Below are positions 54,879-63,457 of a DNA stretch of 64,000 bases, piece by piece. The notes below the pieces were generated by a model that worked only from the letters and a program-made list of their open reading frames with translations, had not been told where the DNA came from and made no database searches. Source of the stretch: Massilia brevitalea (GTDB taxonomy: Bacteria > Pseudomonadota > Gammaproteobacteria > Burkholderiales > Burkholderiaceae_D); contig NZ_JAULSI010000012.1 of assembly GCF_030711405.1 (NCBI RefSeq), positions 1 to 64,000 of the forward strand, given 5' to 3'. The stretch's first letter is position 1. Each line of letters opens with the position of its first letter. The position numbers and the translations under genes were made by a program.

Positions 54879-55238
54879 ATGAAACCTGGCCTGGTAGCGA
54901 CCGTTGCTGTCGCCTTGCTGTCTTGCTCCGGCTTTGCCGATGCCCGGGCGGGCGATGATATCTGTACGCATCTCGCGCATTTTGCGGAGGCGGTTCCTCC
55001 AGTAGAGACACACACCGTTCTCCTGCAGGGGGGATGGGGTGCCCTGCCTGGTCCGCTGATGAGGCACGAATGCATCCATTCCGGCAGCGCGCCTGGCAAA
55101 GTATTCTGTGATTATCTTTTGCCGAACAGCTCCTGGGAAACTGGTGTGCGCAATGCACGGCGCGCAGCCCGATGCCTGGCGCCGGCGGCCCGTGACGACA
55201 TGCTGCGTCAACTCTCCGAGGAAAGAAACGTCACCTAG
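54879..55238 (+). CDS. Small secreted hypothetical protein
   Basis: 119 residues with a signal peptide (MKPGLVATVAVALLSCSGFA, cut near residue 23). The mature part has four cysteines (DDICTHL, HECIHSG, VFCDYLL, ARCLAPA), likely two disulfides, and a conserved-looking NSSWETGVRNARRAARCL segment. No family recognised. It starts 31 bp after the triheme cytochrome gene and may be part of its transcript. Confidence 0.65.
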   Translation: MKPGLVATVAVALLSCSGFADARAGDDICTHLAHFAEAVPPVETHTVLLQGGWGALPGPLMRHECIHSGSAPGKVFCDYLLPNSSWETGVRNARRAARCLAPAARDDMLRQLSEERNVT

Positions 55239-55411
55239 GTGAAGGCTGCGCTGATTCCGGACGCCGTAGCGTCGCCGGAGATGACGTTAAGGTTCGCTCC
55301 GGGGGCGTTGGGCGAGGTCCCGGTCCTGACGGTATCCGTCGTCCAGCCGACCTTGTCCGGACACTGACCGCCAGCGCCAGGGTTCTGCCCTGCACCAATG
55401 GTGGCACCTGT

Positions 55412-56503
55412 TCATGCTTTGCTCGATGATCGCTGCCGCAGTATCCAGTCGACCGGCTGACGGAACCTGGCCTTCCGGCGCTCGGTCAACTGCGCCAGGG
55501 CGATCGTTACAAACCCGACAGCAAGCGTCATGCCAATCACGTCGTACGCATTCTTGCTCTCGTGTGGATACACCTGCAGCCAGGTCAGCACCACAAGCAT
55601 ATGCGAAAGATATAGCGTGAATGTGTATGAAGCGACGCTGCGAATTGGACCGGCATACCGACGCAATCCGCCCAGTCCTGCAAAGCGTGCGCAAAGAAAA
55701 TTCACCACCACCAGAACGCACACGAGGTAATCCGCCAGGAACCGTTCTGCACTGGCCAGCGGTAACGAGGCCAAAGGCCACAGCGATGCTGCAATGCTCC
55801 TTAATGATGTTTCCATCCCGGCCAGGTTGTACATGATTAAAGCCGAAAGCGACAGCACGAAACCCAGGCGCGCCGTTGACCGAGCCAGTGTCAATTTGGC
55901 CTGCAAATGGTATAGCGCCACGCCGCTGAGCCATACCGGCAACAGCAGCCATAATTTAAACCCCATCACCGCCAGCACCGCGGCAATCGCAATCGATTTG
56001 CGCCAACCGTTCAGGTAATACGCCACGCCAAACAAAACGTAGTACCAGACTTCGTAGCACAGCGACCAGAACGGCGCCAGCAGAGGCGGAACCTCGGATA
56101 AATTCCAGCTTTGACCAAGAAACAGCAGGTGAAGGGGAATGTAGATGTAAGGCTTCGCCAACTGGTACGCCCCTCCTTTGCCAAGCACCCCGGCGAGCAC
56201 CCAGGAAAGCAGCAGGGTTGGCAGCACAACCGAGTAGATACGTCCGCATCTGGCAGCAATATATTCACGTGCCGAGGTTTTCTTGCTGTCGGTGACGTAG
56301 GCAATCACGAAGCCGGAAAGTACGAAGAAAACGACAACAGCTTCCCTGCCCATATTTGGGATGAAAGAAGCGAGGTTTCCCTCGACGATGTCGTATTGCA
56401 GATAATGGGCAAGCACCACCATTACAGCTGCAACAAAACGGGTCAGGTCTAGATAAATCGAAAATGTTTGGTCAAGAGGAGATATTTTATCGGTCGCACG
56501 CAT
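55412..56503 (-). CDS. Acyltransferase-3 family membrane protein (OafA-like)
   Basis: 363 residues with about ten membrane segments. The start YLDLTRFVAAVMVVLAHYLQY has the conserved R-x10-H pair of acyltransferase-3 proteins, followed by FFVLSGFVIAYV and the PFWSLCYEVWYYVLFG segment. These enzymes O-acylate surface polysaccharides or other cell-envelope substrates. GC is a little lower than in neighbours and no polysaccharide genes are adjacent, so it may be an acquired single gene. Confidence 0.85.
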   Translation of the reverse strand: MRATDKISPLDQTFSIYLDLTRFVAAVMVVLAHYLQYDIVEGNLASFIPNMGREAVVVFFVLSGFVIAYVTDSKKTSAREYIAARCGRIYSVVLPTLLLSWVLAGVLGKGGAYQLAKPYIYIPLHLLFLGQSWNLSEVPPLLAPFWSLCYEVWYYVLFGVAYYLNGWRKSIAIAAVLAVMGFKLWLLLPVWLSGVALYHLQAKLTLARSTARLGFVLSLSALIMYNLAGMETSLRSIAASLWPLASLPLASAERFLADYLVCVLVVVNFLCARFAGLGGLRRYAGPIRSVASYTFTLYLSHMLVVLTWLQVYPHESKNAYDVIGMTLAVGFVTIALAQLTERRKARFRQPVDWILRQRSSSKA

Positions 56504-56891
56504 AAGTCACCATTGCTAATTCAGTAATGATAGCCATCATGAATACGCGATGCAATAAATGTGTCATCTTGGAACTTATTTTGTCAATTTGCCCATTTAG
56601 CGAGAATTGCGGCTGAGCTACCCGTTTTTTCGCTCGGTGTGAGGCAATTGCAGTGGTGGCTCATCTTGAATAAATCAGTTTTTAAATCTAGCGGACGCAA
56701 TTCATCATGCCGTTGCATGGCACTTCGTTCGATATCGAACCGATGCACCTGACTGGGCAGAGTAAGGTATGAACTCGACAACAGGCGGCGCCGTGTGCGT
56801 TTATATGAAATCAGGCAGATATGTCAGGACGATGGCAACCGCGGATCCTTATCCGTTTCCCATTACCTCTACACTTTCAAGCGGAGTAGTC
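56504..56891. other. Lower-GC intergenic stretch, no gene seen
   Basis: About 390 bp between divergent genes. It must hold promoters for the acyltransferase (minus) and the membrane protein (plus). Open frames here lack good ribosome sites and coding character. No repeat of the window's families is present. Confidence 0.5.
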
Positions 56892-57398
56892 ATGCAACGA
56901 TATAAAGCAGCAATAGTAGGCGGCCTGATTGCAGGCGTGGTCACGACGGCGGTCATGGTGGCCGGCCGCAAGAGCGGCGTGCTGCACAAGACGCTGGACC
57001 GCGATGCGGTCGACTGGATCGACGACCTGACCGGGTCGCGCGCGATGATCGGCGACAGCGGCACCAGCGTGGTCGAATTCGCGAATCACCTCGGCGCCTC
57101 GGCGGCCTTTGCGGCGGCCCTGCCCAAGCTGCGCGAACTGCTGCCGTCGCTGTCGCCGGTGGCGCTGGGCACGCTCTACGGCACCGCCCTGTACGCGGTG
57201 AACATCGGCTGCATCGCGCCCGTGCTCGGGATTACCGAAGGCGAAGCGAAAGCCGGCCCGCGCAAGGCAACCGAGCGCTGGGCTGTGCACGTGATCCAGG
57301 CCGTGGTCTCGGCCGTGCTGGCCGAGCGCCTGGCCTCCGGCACCGGTAGCTATACCGACTCCGGCTCCGACTTCGACTTCGACCTCGGCCTGAGTTAA
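56892..57398 (+). CDS. Hypothetical membrane protein (DUF1440-like)
   Basis: 168 residues. The N-terminal YKAAIVGGLIAGVVTTAVMVAGRK is a membrane segment; two or three more follow (ASAAFAAALPKL, PVALGTLYGTALYAVNIGCIAPVLGI, WAVHVIQAVVSAVLAERL). A DUF1440-type inner-membrane family is possible on this pattern, but not certain. The acidic C-terminus repeats Asp/Phe (SGSDFDFDLGLS). Start at 56892, where the hydrophobic segment begins. Convergent with the PilT-like gene, 3 bp apart. Confidence 0.72.
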   Translation: MQRYKAAIVGGLIAGVVTTAVMVAGRKSGVLHKTLDRDAVDWIDDLTGSRAMIGDSGTSVVEFANHLGASAAFAAALPKLRELLPSLSPVALGTLYGTALYAVNIGCIAPVLGITEGEAKAGPRKATERWAVHVIQAVVSAVLAERLASGTGSYTDSGSDFDFDLGLS

Positions 57399-57401
57399 GG
57401 C

Positions 57402-58523
57402 TCAGACCAGTTCGGCGAACCCGACGCGGTCGGTCGTGGCGTTGCGCGCATCCTCGACGCTGACCTTGTGCCCGGCCAGCAGACGCTCGAGCGAGGCGTT
57501 CATCGTGTGCGTGCCGGGATCGCGGCCGCTGTTCATGTGGGCACGCAGCGCCCCCAGGTCGCCGGCCTCGATCAGGCGCGCCACCGCTGGCGTATTGCCC
57601 AGGCATTCGCTGGCCAGGTAGTAGCGGTTGGCGTCGAGCGAAGGCAGCAGCGCCTGGCACAGCACGCCGCGCAGCGCGTGCGCCAGCGCCTGCGCTTGCG
57701 AGTCGGCGCTGCCGAGCAGGCGCAGCATCTTCTGCAAACCCATCTCGGTCGAGCGCGCGTGCAGCGAAGCCAGCACCAGCGGGCCGGATTCGGCCAGGGC
57801 CAGGGCTTCCTGGGCGGTCTGGGCGTCGCGGATTTCTCCGATCACGATCACGTCCGGGCGCTCGCGCAGGGCGTCCAGCGCGCCCAGGTAATAGCTCTCG
57901 ACGTCGCCATCCTTGCCTACTTCGCGCTGGGTGATGATGCATTTGCGCTGCGGGATCAGGGTTTCGACCGGGTCTTCGATGGTGATGATGTGGCCCGAGC
58001 GGCGCTTGTTGATCTCGTCGATCATCGAGGCGATCGTGGTCGACTTGCCCTGGCAGGTGTCGCCGATGATCAGCACCAGGCCGCTGGTGAGCTGCGCGAA
58101 TTCCTGGGCATCGCGCGGCAGGCCGAGCTCGGCCAACGGCAGCGGTTCCTTCGGGAAGCGGCGGATCACGCAGCCCCAGCGCTTCTTGCCCTGGAAACTG
58201 AAGCAATTGGCACGGATGCGCGCCGTGTGCAGGTCGATCGAGCGGTCGAAGGCGCGGTCGGCGATGCGCTCGGCCCAGTTCGGCTCGATGACATCGAAGA
58301 ATTCTTCCAGTTCTTCGCGCGTTATCGGCGAATCCGTGACCGCCACCAGGCCCTTCGGCTGGCGCAGCATGAGCGGGCTGTTCTGGTGGATGATGATGTC
58401 CGAGAACACCAGGCGGGAATTCAGCAGGTGCAGGATCTGCTCGACCAGCGTCCCGAAGACCGGGTGGTCTTCGTTCTCGATGTAGGTCAGCGTGGGGATT
58501 TGCGAGGACTGGTGATGTTCCAT
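57402..58523 (-). CDS. PilT/PilU-type ATPase
   Basis: 373 residues of the type IV pilus retraction ATPase family. The nucleotide site reads IGDTCQGKST (Walker A, residues 154-162; usually GPTGSGKST), followed by IEDPVETLIPQRKCIITQREVG (Asp box), VIVIGEIRDAQTAQEALALAESG (Walker B region) and LASLHARSTEMGLQK (His box). The unusual Cys and Gln in the P-loop are shared by some PilU-like proteins. No pilus genes flank it. I start at MEHHQSSQIPTL (58523); the frame is open to 58574. Confidence 0.85.
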   Translation of the reverse strand: MEHHQSSQIPTLTYIENEDHPVFGTLVEQILHLLNSRLVFSDIIIHQNSPLMLRQPKGLVAVTDSPITREELEEFFDVIEPNWAERIADRAFDRSIDLHTARIRANCFSFQGKKRWGCVIRRFPKEPLPLAELGLPRDAQEFAQLTSGLVLIIGDTCQGKSTTIASMIDEINKRRSGHIITIEDPVETLIPQRKCIITQREVGKDGDVESYYLGALDALRERPDVIVIGEIRDAQTAQEALALAESGPLVLASLHARSTEMGLQKMLRLLGSADSQAQALAHALRGVLCQALLPSLDANRYYLASECLGNTPAVARLIEAGDLGALRAHMNSGRDPGTHTMNASLERLLAGHKVSVEDARNATTDRVGFAELV

Positions 58524-58621
58524 CTGGCGTGGCTCTTTGGTCAATCGAAGTGTCGTTCCGACAAGTTCGACCATTATAAAACTATGCCTCTTAGAAAATA
58601 CATCTGCTGACTAGAAATTAT

Positions 58622-59095
58622 TTAGCGTTCCAATGCCGCCACAATCCGGTCGCCGAACAGGGTCAGCGCCACACCGGCCACCACCACCAGCGCGCCGGCC
58701 AGGCGGATGTTCGATACCTTGCGCACGGCCATGTTGACCAGGCCGAAGTTGTCGATCGCCATCGACATCATCAACTGGCCGGCGATCACCAGCACCACCA
58801 GGTTCAGTAAACCGATACGTGGCGCCAGGAACACGGTGCCGAAGACAAAGGCCGCGCCGAGCAGGCCGCCGCTCATTTTCCACAGCGGCTGGTGCACCAG
58901 GGCGCCCAGGGCCTCGCCCACGCCGCCGCGGGCAAAGGCGGCAATGCCGAGCACCACGGTGCCGACCGTGAACGAGATCCAGGCCGCAACCACCGAGTTG
59001 GCATGCAGGGCATGGGCCAGCTGGCTGTTGACGGCTGCCTGCACCGAAATAAAGAGCCCGACACAAAATGCCAGGAGAAACAGGACCGCATTCAT
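58622..59095 (-). CDS. YdcZ/DUF606-type DMT membrane protein
   Basis: 157 residues with five membrane segments: FLLAFCVGLFISVQAAVNSQLA, AAWISFTVGTVVLGIAAFA, GGLLGAAFVFGTVFLAP, LVVLVIAGQLMMSMAID and RLAGALVVVAGVALTLF. This matches the half-size DMT-superfamily YdcZ/DUF606 proteins, which work as homo- or heterodimers; substrates are mostly unknown. GGAAAGGAAG precedes the chosen ATG at 59095. It lies alone between a PilT-like gene and the protease gene. Confidence 0.85.
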   Translation of the reverse strand: MNAVLFLLAFCVGLFISVQAAVNSQLAHALHANSVVAAWISFTVGTVVLGIAAFARGGVGEALGALVHQPLWKMSGGLLGAAFVFGTVFLAPRIGLLNLVVLVIAGQLMMSMAIDNFGLVNMAVRKVSNIRLAGALVVVAGVALTLFGDRIVAALER

Positions 59096-59237
59096 CTTCC
59101 ACTTCCTTTCCGGCCGGGCCGGAGTCAAAAGGGCGAGATTGTAGTGGATGTGGCGGTCCTGCGTGTACATTCCGGCAGGCATGTGTGCTGCACGGATCAG
59201 TGTGGCGCCGATGTAGAGGTGCTGGAGCGACAGGCGC

Positions 59238-61715
59238 CTAGCCCCGCGCGCGCCGCAGCGCCGCGTCGATGCGCGCGTTGAATGCCGCTTCCTGTCCCGG
59301 GTGCGCGTCCGGCGCCGCGCCGGCGCCCCGTGCGGACAGGCGCAGCAGCAACGGGCGGTGCTCGCCGAAACGGCTCAGGTAGTCGGCCTGGCTTTTTTCC
59401 CTGGAGACGCGGAACACATCCTGCGGCCCGTACAGGCGCGACAGGTTCGGCGACAGGAAGACCTGGCCGACGCCGGATCCCGGGCATTTCAGGTAGCTCA
59501 GGGCCGCACCGGCCTCGTCCTGTGCCGACGCCGGCGTGTAGCCCTTGCCGGCCCATGCCGCCAGGCTGGCATTCGTGCTTTCGGCATCGAAGCCGCCGCC
59601 CAGCAGCCAGTCGTGGCTGGCGCCGTGGTGTTCGATCATTTCCTGTATCGCGCGCGAGAGGATGTACGCAGCCGTGTTGCGGCGGCCCCTGTCGGCTGCG
59701 GCTGCACCCAGGTCGAACGGCACCAGGTTGAAGGCCAGGCCGCCACGCCCGCGCACCTGGAACAGCGCCGGCTGGCGCAAGAAGATGTCGCCCGCCCCCG
59801 GCGCCGGCTGCGTTTCGCCGGCGAAGTCTTCGCCGCGCAGCCTGAACAGCGCACCGACATCCTCCGGCCATGGCTGCGGCCTGCACTCCACGGTTTCCGG
59901 ATTCCACATCACGGCGCCGCTCTGCTGCGCTTGCGGCGCTCCATCCGGCAGGGGCAGGGATTGCAGCTGCAAGCCGAACTTGCTCTCGATCGCCTGCACC
60001 AGCGCTGTCGTGGCGGCAGGGGAGGTTCCGCCGAGCGCCCAGAGGTCGAGGCCCAGGTCGACGACCCTGGCGGCGGCGTCGCCCGCCAGCTCCGTGTAGC
60101 GGCCGGCAAACGGGGCGATGTTCCAGAAGCCGACGTCGAGGTCCTGGTCGGTCGCCCCATAAAGCTCGGCCACCCGCGCGGCGCCGGCCTGGACGGCGCC
60201 GACCTGGCGTCCGGCGGCGCCGAAGAAGCCGGTCAGGGTATCCGATCCATAGATTTCGCCGAGCACCATGTCGATCATGGCGCTGGCCTCCCCGGCGCGG
60301 CGCGACTCGAGGTCGAGCGCGATGGCGGCGAGCTTGATGCCTTCGTTGACGTATTCAGGCGCCACCCCTTCCGGCGTGCGCAGGCGCTCGCTGTCGCGGC
60401 GCGAAGCATGGTGCAGGGCGATCAGCCGGCCGCTGCGGTCCAGCACCGGCGCACCCGACGAGCCGGGCTCGGTATCGGTGGTGTAGTGGATCAGGGGGCC
60501 GTCGGGATGGGCCGAGACCACGTCGGTGTCGTCGAGCGACACGCGCTTGGGCTTGCCGTTCGGGTGATGGATGATGAAGGCTTTCTCGCCGCTTTCGATG
60601 GCAAAGGCCGCGCGCTCCATGCTCAGGGGCGTGGCGCCTGTCGCCGCGGCGTCGTCGATCCAGACGAAGGTATAGTCCAGCCCATTGTCGGTCGGGCTGG
60701 TGACGAACAGCTGTTCGGGACGCAGCAGGTAGCTGCGCCCGGGCGCCGGCACCGTGTTGCGCCCGCTCGCGAGCTCCTGGGCGCTCACCTCGAAGTCGAA
60801 CGCCACCTCGGCCACGGCCGCGACGTCCGGCGAATTCAGGACATGGTGATTGGTCAGCAGGATATTCGGCGCCACCAGCGAGCACGTGCCGCTCCACGCA
60901 TTGCTGTAGCTGCCATTGTAGGCCATGCCCCGGGTGCGAACGATGCCGACCGCCCGTCGGCGCCCGGCCAGCAGCTCGAGAAAGGCCGCATCGAGCGATT
61001 CGTCGCGGCCGATGGCGACTTCCACGCTCACTTCCTTGTCTGGATCGGGCAGCAGGCGCTGCTTGCGCCAGCCGCGCAGCATCTCGCCCAGCTTGCCGAT
61101 GCCGGCCGCACCCTCCGCTGTGGGTGCGCCTGGATTGCCGAGGAAGCCGATCGCTTCGGACAGCTCGCCCTTGCCGTCTCCGGCGGCCGCAGCCGTTGCT
61201 GCCGCGGGCTGCCCGCGCGGACTCGCGCCGGCGTCGCCCGGCTGGCTGGCCGCGCCGCCATTCCCAGGCATGCGTTCCGAAGCGGGGCGCGGGCTGGCAG
61301 GTGCGGTCGATTCCGCGCGCAGGCCGGGAATGGCGCTGCGGCCGTCGGCCATGAGCCAGCCGACCACGGCATCGGCCAGGGCGGCGGCGAGCTTGTCCTT
61401 GTAGGCCTCGGGACTCATGGGCGCCCCCGCGGCCGCCGTACCCGCGCCGTCGATGCTTTCCCTGGCCATGGCCGCACGCACCCGGCGCGCCAGGTCGAGG
61501 GTGGCATCGTTGTCGAACGGGATACCCGGCCCCATGGCACTGGCCGGGCCGGACACGCCCGCCGCGCCGCTACCGTCAGTGCCGCCGCTATTGCCACTAT
61601 TGCCGCCATGGCCGCCATGTCCGGGATCGCTCGCTATGTTCGCCATGCTGTCCTCCGCCTGTTCGTCTCGTTCGGATGGTTCGGATGGTTCGGATCGTTC
61701 GGTGTTTGTTTTCAT
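59238..61715 (-). CDS. Trypsin-like protease fused to a degenerate EEP-nuclease domain
   Basis: 825 residues, no signal peptide. Residues 1-200 are low complexity (SEPSEPSER repeat, GHGGHGGNSGNSGG). Residues ~265-440 are a trypsin-like serine protease: LLTNHHVL (His290/291), LDYTFVWID (Asp347) and EPGSSGAPV (Ser420). Residues ~525-795 look like an endonuclease/exonuclease/phosphatase (EEP) fold: DVGFWNIAPF, LDLWALGGTSPAAT, FNLVPFDLGA, WLLGGGFDAES, FGEHRPLLL. In related active proteins as I recall them these read WNIEWF, ALEETSP, PLHLKA, GGDFNA and SDHRPL, so the metal ligands are replaced. The nuclease part is probably inactive. MKTNTERSEP at 61715, after GAGG, is the chosen start. Confidence 0.82.
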   Translation of the reverse strand: MKTNTERSEPSEPSERDEQAEDSMANIASDPGHGGHGGNSGNSGGTDGSGAAGVSGPASAMGPGIPFDNDATLDLARRVRAAMARESIDGAGTAAAGAPMSPEAYKDKLAAALADAVVGWLMADGRSAIPGLRAESTAPASPRPASERMPGNGGAASQPGDAGASPRGQPAAATAAAAGDGKGELSEAIGFLGNPGAPTAEGAAGIGKLGEMLRGWRKQRLLPDPDKEVSVEVAIGRDESLDAAFLELLAGRRRAVGIVRTRGMAYNGSYSNAWSGTCSLVAPNILLTNHHVLNSPDVAAVAEVAFDFEVSAQELASGRNTVPAPGRSYLLRPEQLFVTSPTDNGLDYTFVWIDDAAATGATPLSMERAAFAIESGEKAFIIHHPNGKPKRVSLDDTDVVSAHPDGPLIHYTTDTEPGSSGAPVLDRSGRLIALHHASRRDSERLRTPEGVAPEYVNEGIKLAAIALDLESRRAGEASAMIDMVLGEIYGSDTLTGFFGAAGRQVGAVQAGAARVAELYGATDQDLDVGFWNIAPFAGRYTELAGDAAARVVDLGLDLWALGGTSPAATTALVQAIESKFGLQLQSLPLPDGAPQAQQSGAVMWNPETVECRPQPWPEDVGALFRLRGEDFAGETQPAPGAGDIFLRQPALFQVRGRGGLAFNLVPFDLGAAAADRGRRNTAAYILSRAIQEMIEHHGASHDWLLGGGFDAESTNASLAAWAGKGYTPASAQDEAGAALSYLKCPGSGVGQVFLSPNLSRLYGPQDVFRVSREKSQADYLSRFGEHRPLLLRLSARGAGAAPDAHPGQEAAFNARIDAALRRARG

Positions 61716-61873
61716 TAGACCTCGGCGCAACGCAGAGTTCCATCGGCGGCAGCACCGGCCACGCCCGTCCGGCCGCATCCTGGCCGCGCGTCGCTGCAGT
61801 TCGTCGCACAACGCGCGCGCACCTGGCGGCCCTGCGCTAGAGTCTCAGCATCGACAGCCATGAGGAGCACACC

Positions 61874-62665
61874 ATGATCAAGCCCGCCGCGCCATCCTTC
61901 GTCCGCCGCGCCCTGCTCGGCGCCTGCCTCGCCGCCAGTCTCGCCGCTGGCTTCTGCGGCGCCGGCCACGTAGCGGCCGCCTCCTGGTCCTGGGGCGGCG
62001 AACAGGTCCAGGGCAGCGGACGCATCGTCAAGCAGAACCGCCAGGTGAGCGGCTTCAGCGGCCTGTCGCTGGGCACGCCGGGGCGGGTCGAACTGCGCAT
62101 CGGGAACAGCGACAGCGTGACCGTCGAAGCCGACGACAACGTGCTGCCGCTGATCGAGACCGTGGTCGAGGATGGCGTGCTGAAGATCCGTCCTGCGCGC
62201 CGCAACCTCGCCCTGAAGTCCGCTTCGATCCGCGTAGTGGTGCAGGCGCGTTCCATCGAGCGCCTGTCGCTGGGCGGCTCGGGCAGCATCCACGCCGACC
62301 CGCTGCGCGCGCGCGGGCTCGACATCGATGTAGGCGGCTCGGGTTCGATCCGGCTGAAAGGCGTCGACGCCGGGACGCTGTCGGTGTCGCTGGCCGGCAG
62401 CGGCGACGTCGAGGCCGCGGGCGGCAGCGTGGAGAAGCTGTCGGTGTCGATCAAGGGCTCGGGCGACGTCGACCTGGGGCGGGTGCAGGCCGGCGGCGCC
62501 AGCGTGTCGGTGGCGGGGTCGGGCGACGCCGTGGTGTGGCCGCGCAACCGGCTCGGCGTGTCGATCGCGGGGTCGGGGGATGTGAAGTATTACGGCGATC
62601 CGCAGGTGAGCAAGTCGGTTGCGGGGTCGGGGGAAGTCAAGCGGGTGGGTGCATCGCCGCGGTGA
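61874..62665 (+). CDS. Head GIN domain (DUF2807) protein
   Basis: 263 residues with a signal peptide or lipoprotein-like leader (ALLGACLAASLAAGFCGAGH). From ~45 on it is a right-handed beta-helix made of short repeats with SGSG and AGSGDV turns (SLGGSGSI, DVGGSGSI, SLAGSGDV, SIKGSGDV, SVAGSGDA, SIAGSGDV, SVAGSGEV), the head GIN/DUF2807 signature. Exported proteins of this family are common and uncharacterised, possibly binding polymers at the cell surface. An AGGAGC site precedes the ATG. Confidence 0.87.
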   Translation: MIKPAAPSFVRRALLGACLAASLAAGFCGAGHVAAASWSWGGEQVQGSGRIVKQNRQVSGFSGLSLGTPGRVELRIGNSDSVTVEADDNVLPLIETVVEDGVLKIRPARRNLALKSASIRVVVQARSIERLSLGGSGSIHADPLRARGLDIDVGGSGSIRLKGVDAGTLSVSLAGSGDVEAAGGSVEKLSVSIKGSGDVDLGRVQAGGASVSVAGSGDAVVWPRNRLGVSIAGSGDVKYYGDPQVSKSVAGSGEVKRVGASPR

Positions 62666-62683
62666 TCGGAGTCGAAACCGCAA

Positions 62684-62883
62684 CCGTACGGTGGGCACTC
62701 CGTGCCCACGCGGTTACGTGCCAGTCCGGAGTTCGTGGCCGGGAATACTCGCTCCGCAGCGCTGAGCGTGGATGCGGAGCCAACGTGATGCTGTGGGATG
62801 CGCCGCCGATGCTCATCGCTTACGGCCAGATAGAAGCCAACATGACGCGCCATTCCGCGTGGGCACGGAGTGCCCACCGTACC
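62684..62883. repeat. Composite palindromic repeat element, 200 bp
   Basis: An intact copy of the composite element: a 30-bp palindrome CCGTACGGTGGGCACTCCGT... at 62684-62713 and its inverted partner CCGCGTGGGCACGGAGTGCC... at 62855-62883, enclosing about 140 bp with no gene. The outer palindromes are inverted relative to each other, so the element as a whole could fold back. Related but decayed units lie at 45.5 and 46.8 kb. Confidence 0.75.
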
Positions 62884-62939
62884 GTCGATGCCGCCGCAGG
62901 GGCGTAAGCCGCTAGCAGGCCGATAGCATCAATCCCGTC

Positions 62940-63404
62940 TCAATGCCCGTGATGCCCCTGCATCGCCGGCGCCACATACGTCAGCGGCTTGACCTGCGCC
63001 TGCACCGTCACGCTGGTCTGCTTCCTGGCCGCGTCCTGCACGGTCAGGATCACCGGCACGGTCTCGCCTTCCTTCAGCTGGCGCTTCAGCTCGAAGAACA
63101 TCAGGTGATAGCCACCCGAGGCCAGGTGCACCGGCTTCCCGGCCGGCAGGTCGATCCCGTCCACCGCGCGCATGCGCATGGTGTTGTTTTCCATCGCCAT
63201 TTCGTGGATCTCGGCGCGGCCGGCGACCGGCGTGCTCACACCCACCAGGCGCGCGTTCGTCGCCGACTGCAGGTGCATGAAGGCGCCCGCGCTTTTCGCG
63301 GTCGGCACGGTGGCGCGCACCCAGGGGTCGGTGACGGTCACTTGGGCCAGCGCGCTCGTTGCGAACAGGCCGGCGGCCAGGGAAGCAATCAGGTGTCGGT
63401 TCAT
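62940..63404 (-). CDS. Copper chaperone PCuAC family protein
   Basis: 154 residues with a signal peptide (cut after SALA). The mature part has the copper-site pattern of PCuAC proteins: FMHLQS, then AEIHEMAMENNTMRMR (the HxM and MxM ligands), GIDLPAGKPVHLASGGYHLMFF and a C-terminal MQGHHGH tail adding His and Met. PCuAC delivers Cu(I) to cytochrome oxidase in the periplasm. No SCO or oxidase gene is adjacent. ATG at 63404. Confidence 0.92.
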   Translation of the reverse strand: MNRHLIASLAAGLFATSALAQVTVTDPWVRATVPTAKSAGAFMHLQSATNARLVGVSTPVAGRAEIHEMAMENNTMRMRAVDGIDLPAGKPVHLASGGYHLMFFELKRQLKEGETVPVILTVQDAARKQTSVTVQAQVKPLTYVAPAMQGHHGH

Positions 63405-63457
63405 GGGCAGCTTAACGATATGGACAATCGCGAAATGGATGATCGGACGATTATAGA

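Noticed and set aside
59301-61718. 805-codon plus-strand open frame opposite the protease-EEP gene
   Set aside because: No motifs, no ribosome site; the minus strand carries the intact protease triad.
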